Positions 1 through 6,085 of a DNA stretch of 8,842 nucleotides are shown here, one piece after another. Each line of letters begins with the position of its first letter. Within the stretch, counting starts at the first letter, position 1. The DNA is taken from assembly GCA_964561525.1 (NCBI GenBank), contig CAZLPY010000044.1, positions 1-8,842 of the forward strand, in the 5' to 3' direction. The translations under genes and the position numbers were made by a program. Origin of the DNA: CAZLPY01 sp964561525 (lineage in GTDB: Bacteria; Patescibacteriota; UBA1384; CAJBMM01). The notes under the pieces are model-generated. The model was given only the letters and a program-made list of their open reading frames with translations. It was not told where the DNA came from and ran no database searches.

Positions 1-28
1 CACCAAATTCTACCTTCGTCACATTTAA

Positions 29-784
29 CCCCGGGATAATCAGTATTTGAGTAATCACTTTTCTACCATCGGATTAATTGGCATGAACGAAGCTGCCCTC
101 AATTTACTGGGACGGGATATCACAACGTTGGAGGGGCGAACATTTGCTAGCACAGTGCTTGATTATATGCGTGATCGTCTGCAACAGTATCAAGAAATAA
201 CTGGTAACTATTACAATTTGGAGGCCACCCCGGCTGAGGGTACTGCATACCGGTTTGCTAAAAAAGATAAAGAGCGGTTTCCTGATATTATGGTGGCGAA
301 CGAAGATAGTGTCCGAGACCAAAATCAACCCCCGTTTTATACTAACTCATCACACGTACCGGTTGATTACACGCATGATATTTTCGAGCTACTTGACTTG
401 CAAGATGAGCTGCAGACGAAATACACTGGTGGCACTGTAGTCCATATCTTTGTCGGTGAGGAGATTACCGACGTTCGGGCAGTGAAAACTTTGATACGAC
501 GAATTTGTGATACGTATCGTTTACCCTATTTTACCCTCACGCCGACGTTTTCAGTCTGTTCCACCGATGGATATATTGCGGGCAAAGTACCGCTGTGTCC
601 CACCTGCGGAGAGGAAACAAATGTTTATTCACGGATCGTGGGGTATTTGCGTCCGGTCAAACAGTGGAATGTAGGAAAAAAAGCTGAGTTTGCTCACCGC
701 AATAGCTATTCGGTACAACCGACAGCAAACCAAAAGCGCAGCAGGACCGGTACGGTGTTGCGTCAGCAGCTCGTGCGAGCTTAG
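29..784 (+). CDS. nrdD: Anaerobic ribonucleoside-triphosphate reductase, C-terminal part (5' part interrupted or missing)
   Basis: Class III ribonucleotide reductase, which makes deoxyribonucleotides from ribonucleoside triphosphates without oxygen using a glycyl radical. Seen here: the family block NHFSTIGLIGMNEA near the start, a C-terminal zinc-site pair LCPTCG, and the glycyl-radical motif RIVGYLRP with its Gly codon at 641-643, then WNxGKxxEF. After this comes a basic tail of about 24 residues (QPTANQKRSR...) that seems longer than usual. Only the last third of a normally 600-700 residue protein is visible. The same frame has a TAA at 26-28; the codons before it (2-25) read TKFYLRHI, which looks like NrdD sequence continuing upstream. 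The only start-like codon near the beginning is a TTG at 47, inside the conserved block and without a ribosome site, so it is not believed to be the real start. The gene is either truncated by a nonsense mutation, affected by a sequence error, or split. nrdG follows after 2 nt. Confidence 0.85.
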   Translation, partial: PRDNQYLSNHFSTIGLIGMNEAALNLLGRDITTLEGRTFASTVLDYMRDRLQQYQEITGNYYNLEATPAEGTAYRFAKKDKERFPDIMVANEDSVRDQNQPPFYTNSSHVPVDYTHDIFELLDLQDELQTKYTGGTVVHIFVGEEITDVRAVKTLIRRICDTYRLPYFTLTPTFSVCSTDGYIAGKVPLCPTCGEETNVYSRIVGYLRPVKQWNVGKKAEFAHRNSYSVQPTANQKRSRTGTVLRQQLVRA

Positions 785-786
785 CT

Positions 787-1488
787 ATGCAGATTGCAGG
801 GATACAAAAAACTACGTTGGTTGATTTTCCAGGACACGTTGCTGCAACGATCTTTACTCGAGGATGTAACTTTCGCTGCGCTTATTGTCACAATCCTGAG
901 TTGGTGGTGCCAAATCGGTTTGCACCGCTGCTGCCGGAAACAGAAATCCTACAGTTTTTGCACAACCGCCGCGGTAAGCTTGACGGAGTTTGCATCACCG
1001 GCGGGGAACCAACACTACATGCTGACCTCCTGCCGTTCATGCAGCATATTAAAGCTTTGGGATTTTTGGTCAAACTTGACACCAATGGGTCAAATCCCGA
1101 TCGATTACAACACATTATTGATTCAGGTGTTGTGGATTATATCGCGATGGATATTAAAAGCCCGCTCAATCGCTATCTCGACGTAAACCATGCGCGCGGA
1201 CACCGCTCGACTAGCTTGGTTCACATCATTGAACAGAGCATCACAATGATTATGACAAGTGGCATCGATTACGAATTCCGCACTACTGTGACCAAACCGT
1301 TGCTTGATTTGCCTGATATCGTCGGAATCGGCCTTAGTATTAAAGGCGCCAAGCGTCATTTTTTACAAAATTATGTTCCATCAAAGCAGATTAATACTGA
1401 GCAAAAACTATGGCCATTTAATGATCAAGAACTACGTGATGCTCAATCAACAATGGCTCGTTATGTTGAATACGCCGGCGTACGGTAA
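787..1488 (+). CDS. nrdG: Anaerobic ribonucleotide reductase activating protein, radical SAM
   Basis: Activase that uses S-adenosylmethionine and a [4Fe-4S] cluster to install the glycyl radical on NrdD. The cluster motif is C27-NFR-C31-AY-C34 (CxxxCxxC), with the upstream signature LVDFPGHVAATIFTRGC typical of the 230-residue NrdG2-type branch (TIGR02495-like), and the SAM-binding glycine-rich stretch ITGGEPTL at about residues 70-77. The length of 233 residues fits that branch and is longer than the roughly 155-residue E. coli NrdG. The ATG at 787 follows the nrdD stop by 2 nt and no Shine-Dalgarno sequence is visible, so translation probably depends on coupling to nrdD. The 3' end converges on the flavin reductase gene, leaving only 32 nt. 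The neighbouring nrdD makes the assignment secure; other glycyl-radical activases such as PflA are less likely. Confidence 0.92.
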   Translation: MQIAGIQKTTLVDFPGHVAATIFTRGCNFRCAYCHNPELVVPNRFAPLLPETEILQFLHNRRGKLDGVCITGGEPTLHADLLPFMQHIKALGFLVKLDTNGSNPDRLQHIIDSGVVDYIAMDIKSPLNRYLDVNHARGHRSTSLVHIIEQSITMIMTSGIDYEFRTTVTKPLLDLPDIVGIGLSIKGAKRHFLQNYVPSKQINTEQKLWPFNDQELRDAQSTMARYVEYAGVR

Positions 1489-1520
1489 CGATATCGTAAG
1501 GGAGCTTGGCAGAGCAAAGG

Positions 1521-2204
1521 TTAGATGCCAGGATACCCGGGGAATGAATCTAGCTTGATGTGATTTTCCGCAACGTTCATTCCGAAAAGAGTTTTTTGTA
1601 TTCCCTCTACCATTGGTTCAGGGCCGGAGATATAAAAATAAGACGTTTTTATATCTGGCGCTAGCTCCCGAATCTTTTTATCATCAATGCGCTTTGGGGA
1701 GATAATGGCATGCCAGCTAAATTGCTGGTGTTTTTGCGCCAGCTTATCGAGCTCGTCTTTGTAGATAATATTGGTGTCTCTATTGGCATAAAGTAACGTC
1801 ACTTTGATCTGCTTTTTTTCATGATCAAGCTGCTTTAGAATTGCGTGAAACGGGGTGATGCCTATTCCGCCCGCAATGAACACATACTCTTTCGCAACGT
1901 CATCTACCACAAAACGTCCGCTGACGTTCGAAATCTCAATCGTTTCTCCATGCTGCAGCCCCCGCAACACCTGCTTAAAACTGCTACTTTTTTCGGCAAA
2001 GCGCGTTGTAATGGTGATAATATCTTCAAACGGAGCTGAGGAGATGGTAAACCAACGGTCTGATCCTCGCGTATCCGTTGGCTCATGATGCAGTACGTAA
2101 TGACAGTATTGACCGGCCTGCCATGTTACTGGCTCAGTCGGCTTGAAGACGAAGCATTCTACATCAGGAAGAAGAGTTTTTCGCTGTACGAGGTGTAGTT
2201 TCAT
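1521..2204 (-). CDS. FAD-dependent, NAD(P)H-binding oxidoreductase of the ferredoxin reductase (FNR) family
   Basis: A flavoprotein expected to pass electrons between NAD(P)H and an iron-sulfur or other one-electron partner. Residues 1-100 form the FAD-binding barrel with RWFTIS at 50-55 (the RxYS-type flavin motif, Tyr replaced by Phe). Residues 105-227 form the pyridine nucleotide domain with GGIGITPF at 112-119 and SGPEPMV at 193-199; the end reads DSFPGY. There is no ferredoxin domain and no membrane segment, so it is a stand-alone soluble reductase of 227 residues. A GTG at 2210 could add two residues, but the ATG at 2204 is preferred. No Shine-Dalgarno is seen. It lies 23 nt downstream of the Rieske gene on the same strand, which suggests that the Rieske protein is its electron partner (inference). 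The natural substrate cannot be told from sequence. Confidence 0.88.
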   Translation of the reverse strand: MKLHLVQRKTLLPDVECFVFKPTEPVTWQAGQYCHYVLHHEPTDTRGSDRWFTISSAPFEDIITITTRFAEKSSSFKQVLRGLQHGETIEISNVSGRFVVDDVAKEYVFIAGGIGITPFHAILKQLDHEKKQIKVTLLYANRDTNIIYKDELDKLAQKHQQFSWHAIISPKRIDDKKIRELAPDIKTSYFYISGPEPMVEGIQKTLFGMNVAENHIKLDSFPGYPGI

Positions 2205-2227
2205 GTGCACATTTCTGTAGTACAGCG

Positions 2228-2569
2228 TTATGTTTTAACGGGAAGTTCCGCCACCGGCAGATCGCGTTTTGCTGGACCGTGTACTACCTTGCCTGCTTTA
2301 TTGTATTGCGATCCGTGGCACGGGCATTGCCACTGTTTTGCACTATCATCCCACCCTACAATGCAGCCCATGTGCGTACATACCGCCGAATGTGCAGAAA
2401 TTTCACCGGAGTCAGATTTATATACCGCTACTTTTTGGCCGTTATGATCGATAATTGCGCCGTGCCCTGCGGCGATTGAATCAATATTTGCAGCTGACTT
2501 TTTACGACCGCCAATGTAGCGCCCAGGATAGCGAATACCTTGTTGAACAGAGTGGAGAATACGATTCAT
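2228..2569 (-). CDS. Small Rieske [2Fe-2S] protein
   Basis: A 113-residue iron-sulfur protein. The two Rieske boxes are C64-T-H66-M-G-C69 and C82-P-C84-H85-G-S. By family knowledge C64, H66, C82 and H85 bind the cluster, while C69 and C84 form the stabilising disulfide found in respiratory-type Rieske domains. The domain resembles the C-terminal Rieske domain of YhfW-type FAD oxidoreductases (IDSIAAGHGAII, then HSAVCTHMGCIVGW). The N-terminus is basic and lacks a membrane anchor or Tat signal, so the protein is probably cytosolic. The open frame extends upstream to 2827, but that part overlaps the divergent membrane-protein gene and does not look like protein. ATG 2569 is chosen because a good promoter ends 6 nt before it. 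It is paired with the flavin reductase gene downstream; together they could be a reductase/Rieske ferredoxin couple, although no oxygenase is in view. Confidence 0.88.
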   Translation of the reverse strand: MNRILHSVQQGIRYPGRYIGGRKKSAANIDSIAAGHGAIIDHNGQKVAVYKSDSGEISAHSAVCTHMGCIVGWDDSAKQWQCPCHGSQYNKAGKVVHGPAKRDLPVAELPVKT

Positions 2570-2575
2570 GCCCCT

Positions 2576-2604
2576 ATTGTAGAAGTACTTGGGGCAATGT
2601 GCAA
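2576..2604 (-). promoter_or_regulatory. Promoter of the Rieske-reductase unit, probably giving a leaderless mRNA
   Basis: On the minus strand TTGCAC (2599-2604) and TACAAT (2576-2581) are separated by exactly 17 nt, close to the sigma-70 consensus. Only six bases (AGGGGC) lie between the -10 box and the ATG at 2569, so a start site at the usual distance would fall on or beside the A of the start codon. Confidence 0.6.
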
Positions 2605-2651
2605 ATAGCAGCGTGATCGGATGCTGAAACGCTACCGCATAATTTGGAGTA

Positions 2652-2987
2652 TTGTATGAGCAAATGATGTATCGCAATATTATGCACAGACGAGACGCCT
2701 TGATTAAGCGATCGCCTTCCCTAACAAGACTTTTTGTTGGTGAAGAGGATGAGGTAGCTATTGTGCAATGGCCAAATGCTCCGTTACTTGCTTGGGCGTT
2801 TTTGCGAGTATTGACGTGGTTCACCACTGGCCATATTCAATCGTTGTTGAATGATGGCGCAATTGTTTTATTGCTGGTATGGGGAGCGCTTGAAATTGGT
2901 TGGGGCAGTAGCCTGTTCCGCAAAATGCTCGGATCACTGATTGCAGCCGAGATATTATATAATCTGGTAAAACTGATTGTTAGATAG
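2652..2987 (+). CDS. Small membrane protein of unknown function
   Basis: Not recognised as a named family. The frame encodes up to 111 residues from a TTG at 2652. ATG codons at 2664 and 2667 are alternative starts and give about 107 residues; ATG 2664 may be the better choice. A GGAG at 2646-2649 is too close to the TTG (2 nt) and rather far from ATG 2664 (14 nt), so the start is uncertain. The first 40 residues are polar and basic with an acidic patch (GEEDE). They are followed by hydrophobic segments at about residues 44-61 (APLLAWAFLRVLTWF) and 67-85 (DGAIVLLLVWGALEIGWG), and a third amphipathic or membrane stretch at 92-110. It is divergent from the Rieske gene, with about 80-90 nt holding both start regions. 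Confidence 0.7.
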   Translation: MYEQMMYRNIMHRRDALIKRSPSLTRLFVGEEDEVAIVQWPNAPLLAWAFLRVLTWFTTGHIQSLLNDGAIVLLLVWGALEIGWGSSLFRKMLGSLIAAEILYNLVKLIVR

Positions 2988-3043
2988 TGTGGTGTGGTTT
3001 GAAGCAATCTTAATAACGTTCAAAATGGCGGGTAGCCTGGTTT

Positions 3044-3223
3044 TTACCGGTAAATCAGCTCAAATAGCTTATATACCAAGAATGCGGGCCAGACGATGGC
3101 TTTTAATAGGCCCATTACCCCGTCGCCAAAGGTAGCCGCGTGTTGAATAAAGTATACCAGTGCTCCTATAAACCCTAAACCGTATACCATCCCGCCCGAT
3201 GCGTGACCATTCATGTTTTTCAT
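3044..3223 (-). CDS. 59-residue membrane protein, coupled to the SGNH hydrolase gene
   Basis: A small gene starting MKNMNGHASGG and ending FELIYR, with a TAA at 3044-3046. It has a clear Shine-Dalgarno AAGGAG (3228-3233) 4 nt before the ATG, the best ribosome site among the chromosomal genes here. The ATG overlaps the hydrolase TGA as ATGA (3220-3223), an arrangement typical of translational coupling. Residues about 11-30 (GMVYGLGFIGALVYF) and 36-54 (VMGLLKAIVWPAFLVYKLF) are hydrophobic and glycine-rich, suggesting two short membrane helices. No function can be assigned; its coupling suggests a role linked to the hydrolase or simply co-expression. Confidence 0.72.
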   Translation of the reverse strand: MKNMNGHASGGMVYGLGFIGALVYFIQHAATFGDGVMGLLKAIVWPAFLVYKLFELIYR

Positions 3224-3879
3224 AGCTCTCCTTTTTGTTCGAGTTTATTTTTGACTAATCCGTACAAAACCTCATGCCCTTGATCGTTCGGATGCACACC
3301 ATCATCAGTTAAGAGGTCTGCGTATTTTTGCTCTATGAAGTGAGTGTAAATGTCGATCATCTCCAGACCATATTGCTTCGCCACTTTTTTGGTTCGATCG
3401 TTGTATTGTTCAATAAATTCGTTTTTTCTGATCCTGCCTTTGTGATTTGGCTTTTCAGTAATCTGTTCATTTACGGGTAGTAGGGTTAATAGCATGGTCT
3501 TTGGTGAAAACGCCTGTAATACTTGAATCATCTGCACGAGATTTTGTTCGTAGGCCTCTTGGCTCACTACAAAACTGTTGGAATGAGTCATGAACGCACA
3601 GTCGTTCGCACCAATGGAGATGAGTACTCGATGATCTGCATCATCGCGATACCTGGCCTTAAATTCAGCCTCGATTCGCGCCAAAAGTTGATTGCTGGTT
3701 TGAGCCGATACGCCCAGATTAAACACTTGCGGCCTGAGTGATGATGGTAAATGTATGTTCGTTGCATCAAGATGCTTTCGTAATCGAGTTACCCAGCCGC
3801 CTTCACTATCCCACGCGCCGTAAACGATGGAAGCACCAAACACATAAATTTGCAGACGTTTTAGATCAGTCTCTTCCAT
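3220..3879 (-). CDS. SGNH/GDSL-family hydrolase (esterase or lipase-like)
   Basis: A 219-residue hydrolase of the SGNH fold, which cleaves esters of lipids, sugars or other small molecules. The four conserved blocks are visible: FGAS with catalytic Ser17 (block I, GDS changed to GAS), NLG with Gly56 (block II), GAND with Asn92 (block III) and DDGVHP with Asp193 and His196 (block V). There is no signal peptide or membrane segment, so it probably acts in the cytoplasm. This is closer to the TesA/lysophospholipase-like branch than to secreted lipases. The ATG at 3879 is the first good start and no Shine-Dalgarno is visible. Its stop overlaps the start of the 59-residue membrane protein. The substrate cannot be predicted. 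Confidence 0.9.
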   Translation of the reverse strand: MEETDLKRLQIYVFGASIVYGAWDSEGGWVTRLRKHLDATNIHLPSSLRPQVFNLGVSAQTSNQLLARIEAEFKARYRDDADHRVLISIGANDCAFMTHSNSFVVSQEAYEQNLVQMIQVLQAFSPKTMLLTLLPVNEQITEKPNHKGRIRKNEFIEQYNDRTKKVAKQYGLEMIDIYTHFIEQKYADLLTDDGVHPNDQGHEVLYGLVKNKLEQKGEL

Positions 3880-3916
3880 TTGTTGTTTAACCTAATTCCG
3901 TGTGTGCTAGCCATAT

Positions 3917-4159
3917 CTAGTGCTTTACTTGGTAGTACTTTTGGATTGCTAACGTAAACCAAAGAACCGCAACCAGTGAGACTGAAAACATAGAGAATCT
4001 AAGCGACAGAGTCCAATATACAACAGCGTAGATCGCCAAAACACTCCCAGTCATTAAGCTGGTTGAAAGTGCGGGCTTGTCTTTACTCAAAACCGATGGA
4101 ATAAGAGCAACGGCAAAAATAATAGACCCGATAGATAAAATCCAATCTTGCCACGACAT
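3917..4159 (-). CDS. 80-residue integral membrane protein of unknown function
   Basis: It begins MSWQDWILSIGSIIFAVALIPSVLS and contains three hydrophobic stretches at about residues 7-25, 36-53 and 56-73, joined by short loops, one with the polar sequence SKDKPALSTS. It resembles small membrane proteins with an SIG...LIPS.LSKDKP pattern that I recall from diverse prokaryotes, but I cannot give a family name. No Shine-Dalgarno is seen; a TGnTAAGTT element lies 6 nt before the ATG. It lies 37 nt upstream of the hydrolase on the same strand and may be transcribed with it. Confidence 0.72.
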   Translation of the reverse strand: MSWQDWILSIGSIIFAVALIPSVLSKDKPALSTSLMTGSVLAIYAVVYWTLSLRFSMFSVSLVAVLWFTLAIQKYYQVKH

Positions 4160-4254
4160 ATCATCAACTTAGCACATGTGATGTGAAACAAAAAGAAGGA
4201 AACATAAAGAACAAAATCTATGATCCCTCATCATAATGAGGCGTTCGCGCGTGA

Positions 4255-4283
4255 TTGCTCACGCGGTCGCTTTGTGGTAAAAT
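4255..4283 (+). promoter_or_regulatory. Probable promoter of tRNA-Asn
   Basis: An extended -10 element TGGTAAAAT (4275-4283) lies 22 nt before the mature tRNA 5' end. A weak -35 TTGCTC (4255-4260) sits at the ideal 17 nt spacing. The -35 falls in the loop and 3' arm of a 7-bp hairpin (4248-4265). Confidence 0.5.
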
Positions 4284-4305
4284 ACCAATGTTAACATGCG
4301 AATAT

Positions 4306-4380
4306 TCCCCGGTAGCGCAGCGGTAGCGCAAGTGACTGTTAATCACTTGGTCGTCAGTTCGAATCTGACCCGGGGAGCCA
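4306..4380 (+). tRNA. tRNA-Asn (anticodon GTT), CCA encoded
   Basis: A complete cloverleaf was folded by eye. The acceptor stem TCCCCGG (4306-4312) pairs with CCGGGGA (4370-4376), with G4377 as discriminator and CCA at 4378-4380. The D stem is GCGC (4315-4318) with GCGC (4326-4329). The anticodon stem is AGTGA/TCACT around loop CTGTTAA, giving anticodon GTT at 4338-4340. The T stem is GTCAG/CTGAC around TTCGAAT. Every stem is perfectly paired, so the gene looks functional. Its 3' end, from 4354 onward, is also antisense coding sequence for the serine recombinase, which marks it as the integration target. Confidence 0.97.
4353..4380. other. Candidate attL: tRNA-Asn 3' end shared with recombinase gene end
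   Basis: The T arm, acceptor 3' strand and CCA of tRNA-Asn coincide with the last nine codons (including stop) of the recombinase gene. A mobile element that enters a tRNA 3' end and restores it would leave exactly this overlap. The true crossover dinucleotide and site limits cannot be fixed without the other end; no second copy of this sequence was found by eye up to 8842. Confidence 0.6.
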
Positions 4381-5880
4381 GTTTGAAAATGTTAGAACTG
4401 AAGCTGTTTGATCTGACTCTTGTAGGGCTGCTTGTAAAGCCTTAGTCGGAACAGCTTCTTTTATTATTCTGTCTTGAATAATAATTTGATCCCAAAAAAG
4501 AGCCAAATAACGACGTTTTAAAGGCATTGGCGCATCAGTATAAGCCTGATGAACATTACGCGCTAGGAGTAACAGTCGCCTAAAAGTAACCATGTTTTCT
4601 TCTCGATCTCCATTCAATTTAGCAAGCTCAGACTCGGCGGCTCCAATATCAGCACGTATTACTAGGCTTTGCCGTTGGTAGCTCTCGTCGGACATCACAT
4701 TATCGAGTAATTTTTCATCAAGCTTATCATGCCTGTCACGCAATTTTTCAACTTGTGCTTGTAAATTACGGCGTTGCGAGTCAATATCATTGTGCGTCAC
4801 AAAAAAGATGTTCTGAGCTTTGGCTATGGTGGAATCTATGATCTCTTGAGGTAAAGTAATATGTTTAAAAAGTTCAGAAACCTTTAGTTCAAGCAGTCCC
4901 ATTTCGATATTTTGTCCCTTATTTGAATGTACTTTAAGGGAAACAGGACAGTGATAGTAGGCTTTGTGCTTTATTGGATGATAATCGCTGGTCAATGACC
5001 TTTTACAAATCCCGCATTGTACCAAACCATTCAATAATGAGGCATGCTTATGAGTTCGATCGGCGTATCGGTTGTGCTCTGCAAGAATTCGCTGACAATT
5101 TTGATATATGGAGTCATCAATTAGGGCTTCGTGTTTTCCGGGTAACACTGCGCCCTTATAAAGGAATTTCCCGGTATAAAAAACATTTTTTAACGTGAAA
5201 GCCATATGGTTTTTAGTTAGTTTTTTACCGGTGCGGGAACGCAGACCTTCGCTATACATCTGGTCACACAAGCGATCGAGTGAATATGTCCCAGTAGCAT
5301 ATAAATTAAAAGCACGTGTGATCAGGGCACTTTGTCCAGGGTCAACGACAATAATATTTCTCTCAAGAACATTAACAGCATCCGAACTCACTTGATTAAG
5401 ATAGCCTAGCGGAGCCCATCCAGGCCACCACCCCGATTTTGCTTTTTCATCCATGCTCATGCTTGCTTTCCTGCCAGTAACTTTTGGTTGGAATGCGTTT
5501 ACGGCTGCAATAATAGTATCCATAAATGATCCTTCGGGCGAATCGTCAATCATCGGCTGATTCAAGGATTCGAGTTTTATTCCAGCTTTTTTCAAGATCG
5601 CTTTTAGTGCAAAGTGTAAGTTTTCATCTCGTGCGATTCGATCTGTGTCGACTACTAATATACGCTCAACCTTATGCCGTTGGCAAAAGGCCAACATTTC
5701 CTGTAAAGCTGGACGGTTAGGGTTTGATCCTGAAAATCCTTCGTCTTTAAACGCTTTAAGCAAGCTATAACCGCTGGTTTTTGCCTTTTCCGACAACACC
5801 GCGATTTGATCAGGAATTGATCGTCCACTTTTAACCTGCTCGTCCGTACTTACTCGCGCATATATTACACATTTTTTCAT
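4354..5880 (-). CDS. Large serine recombinase (site-specific integrase)
   Basis: A 508-residue integrase of the large serine recombinase family, which cuts and rejoins DNA through a phosphoserine link. The catalytic domain (about 1-145) contains YARVS with nucleophile Ser11 and Arg9, plus the DTDRIAR block at 78-84 with further active-site arginines. The recombinase domain (about 155-270) contains GWAPLGY and the NVFYTGKF block. The zinc ribbon is atypical: C289-GI-C292 is followed by a single C311, with H318 as a possible fourth ligand. A coiled-coil-like stretch at about 365-425 (RRNLQAQVEKLRDRHDKLDEK) is typical of the domain that controls integration versus excision. The start is ATG 5880 with AAGGA (5885-5889) 4 nt upstream. 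Residues W501-N508 and the stop are encoded by the antisense of tRNA-Asn. It is the last gene of the element's minus-strand series. Confidence 0.95.
   Translation of the reverse strand: MKKCVIYARVSTDEQVKSGRSIPDQIAVLSEKAKTSGYSLLKAFKDEGFSGSNPNRPALQEMLAFCQRHKVERILVVDTDRIARDENLHFALKAILKKAGIKLESLNQPMIDDSPEGSFMDTIIAAVNAFQPKVTGRKASMSMDEKAKSGWWPGWAPLGYLNQVSSDAVNVLERNIIVVDPGQSALITRAFNLYATGTYSLDRLCDQMYSEGLRSRTGKKLTKNHMAFTLKNVFYTGKFLYKGAVLPGKHEALIDDSIYQNCQRILAEHNRYADRTHKHASLLNGLVQCGICKRSLTSDYHPIKHKAYYHCPVSLKVHSNKGQNIEMGLLELKVSELFKHITLPQEIIDSTIAKAQNIFFVTHNDIDSQRRNLQAQVEKLRDRHDKLDEKLLDNVMSDESYQRQSLVIRADIGAAESELAKLNGDREENMVTFRRLLLLARNVHQAYTDAPMPLKRRYLALFWDQIIIQDRIIKEAVPTKALQAALQESDQTASVLTFSNWLPGSDSN
4400..4468 (+). 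terminator. Terminator-like hairpin after tRNA-Asn, inside the recombinase gene
   Basis: Three stacked helices: 4400-4408 with 4450-4458 (9 bp, perfect), 4413-4418 with 4444-4449 (6 bp, one wobble), and 4424-4429 with 4438-4443 (6 bp, one wobble), closing an 8-nt loop. The 3' arm is continuous and all unpaired bases are on the 5' side. A T-rich tract TTTTATTATT follows at 4459-4468. It begins 20 nt after the tRNA CCA, where a tRNA terminator would be expected. Confidence 0.55.
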
Positions 5881-5895
5881 TTCATCCTTAATAAT

Positions 5896-6066
5896 TTACA
5901 AAGTGGTCTGGGGCGGTGACTCAAGTGGAAGTTTTGTGGTATTACTATAATCCTCATCACTTTCGATTCCAACCAGCTGTTCTGCCAAAATTGAAGCCAG
6001 ATCATCACAAAACTGTTGAGTGTGGGAATCAGTAAATACTCGTTTTTTGATTAATGATTGCTTCAT
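5896..6066 (-). CDS. 56-residue protein of unknown function
   Basis: A short frame from ATG 6066 to TAA 5896-5898 that fills the gap between the ATPase gene (19 nt upstream) and the recombinase gene (15 nt downstream). The product begins MKQSLIKKRVFTDSHTQ and has a basic N-terminus, a central helix-prone region (FCDDLASILAEQLVGIES) and a polar C-terminus rich in Thr, Ser and Pro. No Shine-Dalgarno is visible, and translation could depend on the ATPase gene. Its position next to the integrase would suit a recombination directionality factor, but nothing in the sequence proves this. Confidence 0.55.
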   Translation of the reverse strand: MKQSLIKKRVFTDSHTQQFCDDLASILAEQLVGIESDEDYSNTTKLPLESPPQTTL

Positions 6067-6085
6067 CGATTATGTGTGGCAAAAT

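Noticed and set aside
1488..1497. Perfect 10-bp palindrome ACGATATCGT between nrdG and the reductase gene
   Set aside because: Too short for a stable stem with a loop and no T run follows on either strand, so it is not a convincing terminator.
2570..2827. N-terminal extension of the Rieske frame to 199 residues
   Set aside because: It overlaps the divergent membrane-protein gene, has low-complexity non-protein-like sequence, and the promoter sits inside it just before ATG 2569.
4248..4265. Hairpin CGCGTGA/TCACGCG as an intrinsic terminator
   Set aside because: No T tract follows on either strand and no gene ends immediately upstream of it.
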